DNA from: Spirodela intermedia
Lineage: Eukaryota; Streptophyta; Magnoliopsida; Alismatales; Araceae
NCBI GenBank assembly: GCA_902729315.2
Contig: LR746264.1
Coordinates: 10,757,878-10,821,877 of the forward strand
Direction of reading: 5' to 3'
DNA length: 64,000 nucleotides
Position numbers and translations under genes: made by a program. Positions 48,808 to 64,000 of the stretch are shown here, one piece after another. The notes beneath the pieces are model-generated. The model was not told the DNA's origin and made no database searches. It saw only the letters and a program-made list of their open reading frames with translations. The first letter of the stretch is position 1. Each line of letters opens with the position of its first letter.

Positions 48808-50343
48808 AGGGAGGGGGAGAAATTCAGAATCTGCAGAAAAACGGAAGGTAGTATTGGGGAGAAGCAATCTACGGAGAAGGCGACATTGGAATGTCCGGTC
48901 AATACTCGTGCCCTAGCCCGAGATTGAGCTCCCCGAATCCGATTTCGCTAAACGCCCAGATGAAACGAGAAACTTATTTTTTCCCAAATTTATCTGCATG
49001 CGGACAATCGACGCAAATATTGTCCTGACAAGCGAAACAATCGGGAAAATTCAAAGATGACGAGCAGATGAACGGAATCCATCGGTGAAGCACGCGGATT
49101 AAGTAGAATGAATGTCGAGATACTAACAGTCGCGGGAGCGAGGTGTAGATATAAATCCGGAAAAAAAGGCAGAAACAAAACAAAATTCAGAAAATTAGGA
49201 AACTCTCCTGACCTGAAAAGGACACTGGTGTTAGTGGGGGCAGAAGAGTGTGAAGAATCACTGGGATTCCTTTCTCGGACTTGCCAGAGCTCCGCCATGT
49301 CCGGCCTCTCGTGCACAGCCATCGCCATTGCCCTAGGCCTCCGATTTGCGTGTCCCTCTCGGTTTCCTTCCTTCCTCTCTTTTACCAGCCCACCGCCTAA
49401 TTACTCTTTGTTTTTTGTATATATAATATTATTTCCTCGTTCATAATATAATATGTCAAAGTAATATTGTGGGCTGCTGCATGTGGACTTCCTTTTTAAT
49501 ACTTTATTTTTTATTTTTTTAACGTGGCATAAAACATTTTATATTATTTATTTAATGCGTTGGGAAACAAACAAAAAACAGATAACAATAATAAATGTGA
49601 TGAATAGGGGAAATTTATATTTTATATTCTGTGCCGATCGGCGATTCCCCGCACGATGTTATGTAGATATAGTCGGACGCTTAAGCATGCGTGGCATTTT
49701 TAATTTAAACCTTTTTATTTTTATTTTAAAGACAAGGTGTTTATTTTATTATTATTCAATTAAAAACGTGGATATTTCTAAATTAAAATTCGTGAATGAA
49801 AATTTTAAAATGGTCAATTATATCACTGTGGGAGAAATACCCAATATGGCCTCGCAATCGGTCGCACAGGTTAGTGGAGGTCTGGGGAAGAAGCCGGAGG
49901 GTACGACAGTCAAAGTGGTTACAAACTGACCAATTGAATAACTGGTGACGAGTATGATTAAAATAAAGTTACCACGGAGAAAAGAAAATCCGGGCACCGA
50001 CCGATTCCGATATTCACAGCCGTTGGATCAAACGTAGGCGAGACGGTCCGCATGGATCCTAATCTGACGGCCAAGACGAGAGCACGCGAAGCCCAGACAG
50101 CTGCCCGGATCTAATTTTATTTTATTTTTATATAGTTATTTATAATATCAGGAAAAGAAACCCACGTCGATGGCTCCACCTCGGGCGAACGATGGTTCTA
50201 GAATAATTGGCACGTTGTGAACCCCGCATCCGCATTTATGACGTCATTATTGGTTTTGACTGCGGGTGATAATTTGGATGCACGGAACGTGTAACATTAA
50301 ATTCGACGTGCTTACGTAACCGATCTCCCCTCCCCCCCAGAGA

Positions 50344-50650
50344 TAGGCCCATTTTCCTTTTGTCTTGAGTGGGCCGGGGAGCTGGGCCAGATGAGGAGCG
50401 GATTGCCCGGCCCATCGATGCCCAAAAACATTTGAATATTATCCGCTCACATAAAAAAAGAGATTAAATTTATTAAAAAAGAGATATTCACCGACGCTAG
50501 AAAAAATATAATTTCAAAATATAAAAGGATTACATACATCCGTCGGATAAAGAAGGGAGGCACGTGATCTCCACGAGAGTCGGACATAAGATACCGCACC
50601 GCAATAGTGGGCCCAACCCACATTTAGGCCCAATAAATATTAAACGGGCC
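50344..50650. promoter_or_regulatory. cluster of GGCCCA/TGGGCC site II-like motifs
   Basis: Seven copies or near copies: about 50346, 50370, 50385, 50409, 50608, 50624 and 50644, in both orientations. Such motifs bind TCP factors in promoters of growth and organelle genes. Here they lie beyond the 3' end of the minus-strand envelope gene, with no annotated plus-strand gene starting next to them. Confidence 0.45.
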
Positions 50651-50751
50651 GATCCCAAATATCTTCTGGTCTACTGCTTACAGAGGCACTGTTCGTCAGT
50701 CCCGGGGAAGGAAGTAGCTCTTCTCCCGCGCTGCGCCATCTCCTTCCCGCT

Positions 50752-51638
50752 TCAGTCTTTCTTCTCGTTGGTTTCGTCGCCTTCCGACGACAGCCGGAGC
50801 TCGTAGACGTACTGTGCGAGGAGAGCCAGGAACAGGAACCCCAGGGCGGCTGCCTTCCGCCACTCCACGGCCGGATAACCGAAGGCGGCGTTAGCGATGC
50901 CGGCGCCGAGAAGAGCCATCAGCGCCAGGTAGATGCTCCTCCGTCCCTTGGATCCGGCCTTCTCTTTCGCCAGCTCCTTCAGCTTCTTCGCCTCCAACTT
51001 GGCGGCTACTTTCGCCTCTGATTGGTCCTGTGGCTTCTTACCACCGAGGTTCTTGAAGAAAAGGCCCTCGTTCCTGTCCCTCTCCACCTTCTCTTCGAAT
51101 TCCTCCAGAATCTTCTCGTTCTTCTCGATCTCCTGTCTGTTCTCCTCCGCGGTTTCCTCGAAAGCCTGCATCCGAGCCTCCAAGTTCCCCATTATCTGCG
51201 AAATCAGAGGCAGAGGCCATCAGCCAGGAAGCGCTACCGGAGACAATTCCTCAGCAAGTCCGCTCCCGTCCGGCTGGGGGATAGGTCCAAGGGAGGACGC
51301 CTGACCCGAGCACTGGCCTCGTCGAGCTCCTTGAGTGCCTCCTCCCCGATCTGGTCGAACTCCGCGTTGGCGTCCTCCGCGAACTGTGTCAGGTAGGCGG
51401 ATCGCTCGTCCAGGAAGTCCGTGAGGCGGACTTTCTGAGTCTGGAGCATCACGATGCGGGCGAGGATCTCCTGTTTCCGCTTATCCCCCTCCTGCGGGGA
51501 GGAGGAGGAAGAAGAAGAGTCGGAATCGGAGCCATTCGAGCTGCCTCGACAGACGGCGGTGGGCTTCCTCCGGGATTTCGACCTGAACGAGGGGATTATC
51601 GGGAAGAAACAGGTCTGCACAGCCTTCAGGGAGTTCAT
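50752..51638 (-). CDS. predicted chloroplast envelope membrane protein (At1g42960-like)
   Basis: Two exons, 51306-51638 and 50752-51195, in phase; 258 residues. The N-terminus MNSLKAVQTC with Ser/Arg/Lys-rich sequence to about residue 50 looks like a plastid transit peptide. A helical coiled-coil region follows (about 52-185; LKELDEASARIMGNLEARM, ENRQEIEKNEKILEEFEEKV). Next come the conserved VERDRNEGLFFKNLG, then two hydrophobic segments (about 196-215, IYLALMALLGAGIANAAFG; and 224-243, AAALGFLFLALLAQYVYEL), and a charged tail. I recall the same order in an Arabidopsis inner-envelope protein of unknown biochemical role; the match is from memory. A TATA box at 51843-51850 fits a leader of about 175 bases. 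Both possible earlier ATGs lie at or before the expected transcription start, supporting the start chosen. Confidence 0.74.
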
Positions 51639-51842
51639 CGGATTCCCTCCGTCGCTCGTGACTGGAGCTCCGCCGGATTGGCCGGCTTCCTTGCGGCGTC
51701 AGTCTTCGCCGCCGGAGCCTGGGGAAGAAGCAGCGCGGCGGGCGGTCTTCTACTCGCACAAGGAAGATTATCTTCGTAGCTAGCAAACTGGGCCTTCTCG
51801 AGCGGATTATTACAACTTCGCCATGATTTTTTGCCATTCATT

Positions 51843-51850
51843 TTATATAA
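51843..51850 (-). promoter_or_regulatory. TATA box for the envelope-protein gene
   Basis: TTATATAA, about 205 bases before the ATG on the minus strand. Upstream, a palindromic TTGGGCCCAA lies at 51912-51921 with more GGCCCA motifs near 52003 and 52028, a typical arrangement for plant organelle-protein genes. Confidence 0.55.
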
Positions 51851-54200
51851 AGCCCCTGATTATACATATTTATTTATTTACTCCTCCGCCAGTGTGACCG
51901 GGTGCCCCGAGTTGGGCCCAACGAACGTGACACAAAATTGAGCTTTAATAGCTCCGCCCCGTCAACGGCAATTTTGTATGGGCTGTATTTCATTAAAACA
52001 ACGGCCCAGTAATGTCCCATTTTGGAGGCCCACCGGAACGGTCAAGTATCCCCAGGGCGACTCGAAAAGCGTCCGAGTCTCGCGCCCGAGTTTCAGATGC
52101 GGACGATTCCCCCGCGAGTGGACCCCACGCCACCAACCCGCCAACACTCACATTAATCATGATCCCTCCTCCCCTTGTCGCCGTCCACAGACGACGACCA
52201 CCAGCGCCGCTCTCTCTCTCTCTCTTCTGTCTATAACAGTTCCGGCTATGATAGGATGTATCGTCGGCATGATTTGACGCAGGAGAAAGGAAAGGCCTCG
52301 TTTGTGAAGCACGACGGATCGACTGCGGATCGCCACCTCGACTTGATACGGCCGTCTGATGACTCGGGCGGGGCACCGTCGACCCGCGAGCTCGGGGACA
52401 CGATAGGTGGGGTTGATCGGACCGAAATGTATGGATGGATGTCACCGCTCGGCGTTTCTTCAGGTTCCGCTCTCTCTCCGACTCCATATCCTTCGTATTA
52501 ATGACAAGATGATGGAACACATTGGACAGTAGAGAATCATTGCACATACCTACACACACTAATCGCTACGTCATGTGGCAAACCTTCTGCCTCTCACACT
52601 CTATCTCTATCGCTCGGATGATTAATCACTGGGACGGAACGATCGGAAGACCCACCTGGCGACGGTTGCTTCCCTGAGCGGGGGAATCTGCCGGTGTGAC
52701 AACTCCGGTCCTCGGGTTTTACCACGGCGCAGTTTTCTGTCTTCCTGCGCCGATCCGTCCGCCGTCTAACGAGAACGGCTCGAGCGAGTTTCTTCTCCTC
52801 TTCGCCCCACTCGAGCGAGCGGCGGTAGGCTTGGCCGTGGGCGCTGGTTGGAGCAGCACAGGCCAGCATGCGTAAATGTAGTACAACTAGAGGATGAGCT
52901 GTGATGGACAGCTGTAGAGAGAGAGAGATGAATGCATGAAGCATGAGGGAGGGATAATGAGATTGTTCTATTTAATGTACTGTCGTCCGTCAGAGGGGAG
53001 ATAAGATGTGGTTCAACGTTAGTTTAGAGTCCTTGGTAAGTCGGGATTGACAGCATGACGTAGGAGTTGACACGTCGCCCGAATATTGCATTAGGCGGAG
53101 GGGAACCTCCCCTGAGATGGGGAGAGATGCTGGATGGGTTTGGCATCCCATCATGCTATAGGTGATGTTACCGCATTCGCCGCTGACCAGGGAGGGTCTC
53201 CTTGAATGGCGGCCAAAAGGAAAGGCAGAGAAGCCCGGCATCTGGTGAAAGGCACAGAGGAAAGCTCTCAATTCCATGATCCCCTCATTCTGAGAAAGAT
53301 GTCGGTAAATCTTCTCGTAAGCTTCTCTGAGGAGACCTCACAGGACTGTGGAGGTTGCCCGGGCGAGATTCTTCGACGATAATGCCGGAGAAGACTATCG
53401 ATGAGGAGGAGGCGGCGACGACCGCCATGGATGAAGAGCAGAGGAGTGCGTAGGCTATGGAGCAGAACAGCTTATATACCGTTCCTGCATTTTTTTAATG
53501 GGGGAAGCTTTTCGTCTGGGGCTGCAGTTGCCGCTGTCTCCACCAAGGGCCAATCGCAGGTCTCCGTCTCCACCGGCCCGGGGAGGTCCCAGAGATGAGG
53601 GCAGAGAAGACAAAGGACTGGTGGATTCACCTCGCTTCACCCTGCTAACCTCTTTTCTTCCTGGCGGAGCCCTTTCCCCCCCTCCCACTGCAGATTCCCT
53701 CTCATCCCTCCGCTTTCGGCCTGGCCCTCCACACGCCCACTGGTTTCTTGGTGGGGTTTTCCCAGGGTTTTGGTCCTCCGGTAGGCCCAGAAGGGGGAGC
53801 TCTCTCGGGGGCTTCTCTTTCCTCGATCTGATTTCAAGGTCCGCCGCTCTTTTCTGGATTCCTCCTCCTCCTCTTGCTCTTCTTCGGTCTCTGGGTGGTG
53901 GGTCGTCCCGGGGTATTCGAATTCATTCTCTCCGCGGTTCCCTGTGCCCAGGTGGATTCCTCCTCCTCCTCCCCTTCCCTGAATGTCGACGGCTCTTGCG
54001 GCCAAGTTCTAGACAAGAGACGGCCTTCTGCGGATGCTCGAAAGGAGCGGCGGTCCTTTTCGGAGTCCTTCACCGGCGCCACTTTCTCTCCAAAACCCTC
54101 GGCCTCCTCGAGACGAACTATGCTCCTCGAATTGTTCGCCTGAATAGAAGGAAAGGAAGAAGTATCAGCTTTGCAGCAGCAGCAGCAGAAGAAGAAGATC
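51851..54200. other. divergent spacer between the envelope-protein gene and the MYB gene
   Basis: About 2.3 kb. The left end is the envelope-gene promoter. The middle holds a possible small secreted-peptide ORF (52594-52944, minus; see findings), a hairpin-forming AGGGGAACCTCCCCT at about 53099, and CT runs. The right 700 bases are C/T-rich and probably the MYB leader; a long plus-strand open frame from 53498 overlaps the MYB start in another frame and lacks recognisable domains. Confidence 0.5.
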
Positions 54201-55094
54201 ATGTGGTCGGGAATGGAAATCCTCTCCCCGGCGGCCGCGTGCCTTCCCACCTCTTCTCTCTTCACCGCCCGCAACCGTGGCGCCGTCCAATGGACCCACG
54301 AGGAGAACAAACAGTTCGAGAACGCGCTGGCGGTGTTCGACGAGAGAACGCCGGACCGGTGGCAGAAGGTGGCCAGCATGATCCCGGGGAAGACCGCCGA
54401 CGACGTGAGGCGCCATTACCAGGTGCTGGAGAACGACGTCAGCCATATTGAAGCAGGGCTCTTCCCGCCGCCGGGATACGGCTCGCCGCAGTTCACCATG
54501 GAGGGCCTGAAGCAACCCTTCGTACTCGCCGGCGGCAAGCGGACCGGTGGAAGGCCCGTTGACCAGGAGAGGAAGAAGGGGGTCCCCTGGACGGAGGAGG
54601 AACACAAGTGAGATGGATCACCCAATTGGCGATCTTTCCTCGACTAATTGACCTGGGATTTGATTCCGATGTGGTTGAAATGCAGGAAGTTCTTGATGGG
54701 CTTGAAGAAGTATGGGAAGGGGGACTGGAGGAACATATCCAGGAACTTCGTGACGACAAGGACGCCGACCCAGGTGGCCAGCCACGCCCAGAAGTACTTC
54801 ATCAGGCTCAGCTCCGGCGGCAAGGACAAGAGGAGGTCCAGCATACACGACATCACCACCGTCAACATGTCGGAAACGGCGGCGGCGCCGCTGCCGCCGC
54901 AGACCTCGGTGTCGGCGGTGGTCAGTGAGGCAGCCGGGATCTACAATCCGCCGGCGGCGCCGCCGAATCCCTTCGGCGGCGGTCGGCCCTCCTACGACAT
55001 CTCCACCTACGGAGTGAAATTCGAAGCTCAGAGTTCTCTTCCAGAGATCTCCGGCCCCTGGGAAGAACAAGCCCTCCCCTTCCAGATGCAATAA
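54201..55094 (+). CDS. DIVARICATA-type MYB (SHAQKYF) transcription factor
   Basis: Two exons, 54201-54607 and 54686-55094, in phase; 271 residues. The first SANT/MYB repeat spans about 29-80 ([39 protein letters not shown]). The second spans about 126-178 ([47 protein letters not shown]), with the SHAQKYF motif at 168-174. The intron splits the second repeat at its usual place. The linker [15 protein letters not shown] and the tail after [13 protein letters not shown] match the DIV/RAD-associated MYB group. These nuclear factors bind I-box-like GATAA sites (second repeat), and members act in floral asymmetry, sugar and salt responses. The short Ser/Pro/Ala-rich C-terminus is unremarkable. Start is the ATG after a CAG/AAG triplet run. 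The exact paralogue cannot be given. Confidence 0.94.
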
Positions 55095-56896
55095 GTCATG
55101 GCCATGGAATGGGAGTTCTCTTCCATGAATCGGGGTCTCCGTCCCGCAGGTGAAGGAAAGCCTTCGGGGGGAAAGGAAGAGCAGAGGACCTGAAATCCAG
55201 GAGCTCTGCCGTCAGATTTCCCCCCCCTCCGATGATTGCCCCCAGGCGAGAGGAATCCGAGCTCGAAGACTGCGAGGAAGAGCGGCCGGCCGCTGTTCCT
55301 CTGCTGCGTCGCACGACAATCAATCTCCGGAGGAATCCCACATCTGCATAATTTTTTAGAAATCTTGTTAATTTCGAGCGTATCGTGTAATAAACCCCTC
55401 CTCCGGGTATTAATCGATACTCGTTGATCCCTGCTCTTCCTGCTCCTCTCAGCGGGCTCTCTCGCCATGGCATTCTCCGGCGGAGCTGACTCACGCTAGC
55501 ACATCTCCGCCGCCTTCTTCTCCGACGGCCACCGTCTCTCTCTGTCTCTCAGTCGGAGATGAGTCCACTGTCCACTACCCAGGTACGCCCTCTCTTCGCG
55601 ACGGCGGTGGGGCCCTGCTGGGCACGAGCCGACGCGATGGCTCGCCCCCCGGGAAGCCCTATGAACTCGTTCCGCACGTTTCGATTTGCCTTTCCTGGGC
55701 TCTCACCCAAGAGTTTCCCGGAGAATCACGCAGATTCCCTGTTCTATTTTACTGGGGCTGACGGAGACGAGGCTCCCTCACTCCGATATACGAAGGGTGA
55801 GGCCCCCGTCTCACTCTCTCTCCCCACCGCGGCGCATCTGATTTCTGATCGGAGGAAGAAGCCCAGGGCCGGTGACAAGGGCCTCACAGAAGGCCCAGAG
55901 AGGGCAACAGGGCGACATTTAATGAAGAATATGGCTTTTAGTTCTTAGACGAATCCGGCTATTTAATGATAACATTTATGTACAATTCTTTCTCTCTCTC
56001 TCTCTCAATGCCCTTCCTGGGAGTTGCTTTTATCGGCTGTCGCACAAGCGACAGCTAGAATAAACAAAGACGGCTCTCCTTTCTGCGGTGTTGGTGGCCT
56101 CTGAAGTGCCCGTCTCTCTCTCTCGTCTAGGTTTTATTAATGGGGGGAGGTGGTGGTGTGGAGCTGAGTTAGCTAGTGCCTAGCCATGTTCGCCTTTTTC
56201 CTCCCTGGAAAGAAGGAAGAAGACGGACGCGGCCGCCCTTCTTTTGGACAGGGACCGGGAGCAGCAGTCTCCTCTCATCGGAAAAGGCACCACCACCGCC
56301 TTTATTCTACCCATTCCTTCGTCCTCCCCCTCTGCTAGCGATCAACCTTCTTCTATCCTTGGCCCTTCACATCCGTAGCCACAGAAGAGAGAGAGAGAGA
56401 GAAATTAAGACCATCATTGGGGGATCTGCGAAGAACAGACGGGCATTCACACTGTCTACAGTCCCTGCTACTCTGCTCGCAGAGAGGAGATCTACGCCAA
56501 CTTGCCTGCTACTCTGCTCGCAGAGAGGAGATCTACGCCAACTTGCACTGTTTTATGGCCGGAGCATGCATCCGCCAACAGTACACGAGAGGAGAGAGAG
56601 AGAGAGAGAACGTCGGGCGAGCATGAATCATTTGAATTCACTAGGAAACCAGCAGAAAATATACATTATATAGTTTAAAGATGGAACCAGGTCCCACGTA
56701 CACAGCCTCTCTCTCTCTCTATCATCAAGGTGGCTTCCCGCTACTCTTCCTTTCACCATACAGAGACGCCATGCCTCCCCCAGTGAGTCCGATGATAATA
56801 AAACATTCTAAAAGAGGCAACGACGGCAGCCAGTGGGGGAGCCGCCGGAGCAGACGTAGGGCGGGGTTCCTGTCCTACCAGAAATGGTGGGTTTCA
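55095..56896. other. convergent spacer between the MYB and FTSH genes
   Basis: Contains the MYB 3' region, a GC-rich segment (55500-55900) with an unrecognised open frame, several short CT/GA runs, and a 41-base tandem duplication at 56465-56546. No supported gene. Confidence 0.55.
56465..56546. repeat. perfect 41-base tandem duplication
   Basis: Two identical 41-base copies, 56465-56505 and 56506-56546, each beginning CTGCTACTCTGCTCGC. The identity suggests a recent duplication. Confidence 0.97.
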
Positions 56897-62887
<5,991 letters not shown>

Positions 62888-64000
62888 ACCACGGCGGGCG
62901 AGAAACAGAGATGACACCGGGCACACCGCAGCCTCCGCTCTCCTCCTCCCCCGCCTTCAAACCCTAAACACAAAGACACAGGCAGAGAACGCAGGAAGGG
63001 GATGGAATTCAGGAAGCCGCGAGAGCGACGGAGAGAGAGAGAGAGGGAGAGAGAACGAACGGTAGGTCTTTCGGATATTTTGCTGCTGGCGGCGGGAGGA
63101 CGGCAGATAAGGAAGAACATCTACAGGATTTTATCTATTTTCCATTTTTCTATAAATCGATAAATTATTATTGAAAAGAAACGCTGCACCAACGAATTCC
63201 CCTCATTTTTCTCCAATGACCAATCCGTAAAATATTTTTATTCATAAAAATATCAGGCGAATCAGCAGATCCAGACACCCCCCGCCGAAATAGGGGAGCA
63301 CATGGGACAACGAAGGCCCGATATCTCGGCCCATGACGGTTCGGGCCGAGTCTAAGCTTCCTAAGAGGTCTGTGGCTGTCCAGTTCCGGCCTCTTGTCTC
63401 TACAATTGGATGGTCAACACCAGACCAAATATAACCTGTCACTTGAATTACCTCCACCCGGATGACGTCACCAGCAACAGTCTGGAACATCGTCCGAGTC
63501 TGTGGTCGTTAGATTCACCACGTGCACGTTCGATGACCATTTGATCCAACGGACCTGGAGCGGAACGAGGGAACAGCCAATGAAAGATTGACAGGTGTCG
63601 ATTATTCTCATCCCAACCTCCGCATTTGTTCCAAATTAGGTCGCCGAACGGTGCCCGATTGGAACAGGCTGACGTGGATCCGAGTTGGCCACTGCGATAG
63701 CCGGATTCGAAACTCCAGTAGAATGGATGATTGAGGAACCGTCTCATGTCCGATCGTTTCGTATAATAAGCTCGGCCCTTCGTCGTCCTCACATTCGCGC
63801 ACAGATTTTTTTTTCCTCTCTTCGACGGCGGGAGCGTTGAGGAGGGATCGTCGGAGGCTGGAGACCGCGCGTCCGAGCCAATCGGCAAGAAGGGGAGCAG
63901 AATAATTAACTAAGAGGAAACCTGACTGATTTTGTCAATTCCAGTTGCTGTCTGTGTTTTTGTGGGCAATTGTCGGAGGTTTTGTTGTGCGTATATTCAA
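62888..64000. promoter_or_regulatory. FTSH promoter and probable promoter/leader of a plus-strand gene beyond the right edge
   Basis: The FTSH side has a telo-box-like AAACCCTAAA near 62959 and a GA run at about 63032-63050. On the right are bZIP-type motifs: GATGACGTCACC (63461-63472), CACGTG (63519-63524) and TGACGTGG (63670-63677). A TATA-like GTATAATAAG follows at 63761-63770, and no ATG occurs on the plus strand from there to the end. This suggests the leader of a gene starting outside the window. Confidence 0.45.

Larger units (their letters stand above)
48541..50751. other. spacer upstream of the ELM2/SANT gene
   Basis: Holds the 50-base duplication; a possible minus-strand upstream exon or leader (about 48990-49390) with an ATG at 49328; a TATATA at about 49419-49424 in suitable orientation for that leader; strongly AT-rich DNA at 49390-49830; and a GGCCCA-rich block at 50344-50650. 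No well-supported gene. Confidence 0.5.

Noticed and set aside
52000-53450. Scanned for a microRNA precursor because of short hairpins such as AGGGGAACCTCCCCT near 53099.
   Set aside because: The arms are too short for a plant pre-miRNA and no known mature miRNA sequence was recognised.
53498-54451. A 317-residue plus-strand open frame upstream of and overlapping the MYB start.
   Set aside because: It is Pro/Ser/Arg/Leu-rich as expected from C/T-rich leader DNA, lies in another frame from the MYB protein, and has no recognisable domain.
62888-62926. Thirteen-residue N-terminal extension of the FTSH protein.
   Set aside because: The frame at 62926 begins with GTG; the first ATG in frame is at 62887.

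Overview
This is plant nuclear DNA with spliced GT-AG genes, long AT-rich introns, many GA/CT and AT microsatellites, and plant-only families (DET2, DEX1, TPLATE-complex TASH3, SBPase, OCTOPUS-like, chloroplast FtsH). The GC-rich exons of DET2, the OCTOPUS-like gene and the first exons of several others resemble monocot codon use, and gene spacing is fairly tight. A compact-genome monocot is my guess at low confidence. All family assignments come from reading the translations against recalled family sequences; no search was run. Exon limits were chosen by splice signal and checked by reading phase: every joined exon set stays open from start to stop.

Left part (1-18 kb): the 5' half of an OTU-domain deubiquitinase gene on the minus strand runs off the left edge. 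A DUF641 IRKI/GIL1-like gene lies divergently beside it. Next come intronless DET2 (brassinosteroid 5-alpha-reductase) and the 13-exon DEX1 gene (pollen-wall FG-GAP protein), all on the plus strand.

Middle (18-42 kb): a 26-exon TASH3 gene (SH3 subunit of the TPLATE endocytic complex) is on the minus strand, convergent with DEX1 and divergent from SR45a (Tra2-like splicing factor). SR45a is followed in tandem by SBPase (Calvin cycle), which faces a convergent single-exon OCTOPUS-like gene.

Right part (42-64 kb): a repeat-rich 3 kb spacer; a minus-strand ELM2/SANT-type chromatin-associated gene with a 2 kb intron; a two-exon plastid-envelope-like gene (minus); a DIVARICATA-type MYB (plus); and a 13-exon FTSH7/9-type chloroplast protease gene (minus). 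The right edge looks like the promoter and ATG-free leader of a plus-strand gene outside the window.

The genes are not a pathway cluster; this is an ordinary euchromatic gene neighbourhood. I found no convincing novel system. The points most worth checking are gene-structure and regulatory details: a GC-AG intron, a 21-nt microexon, a start codon sitting exactly at a splice donor in SR45a, a light-element cluster before SBPase, a UPR-like promoter at the right edge, and a GGCCCA cluster in antisense position to the envelope gene.
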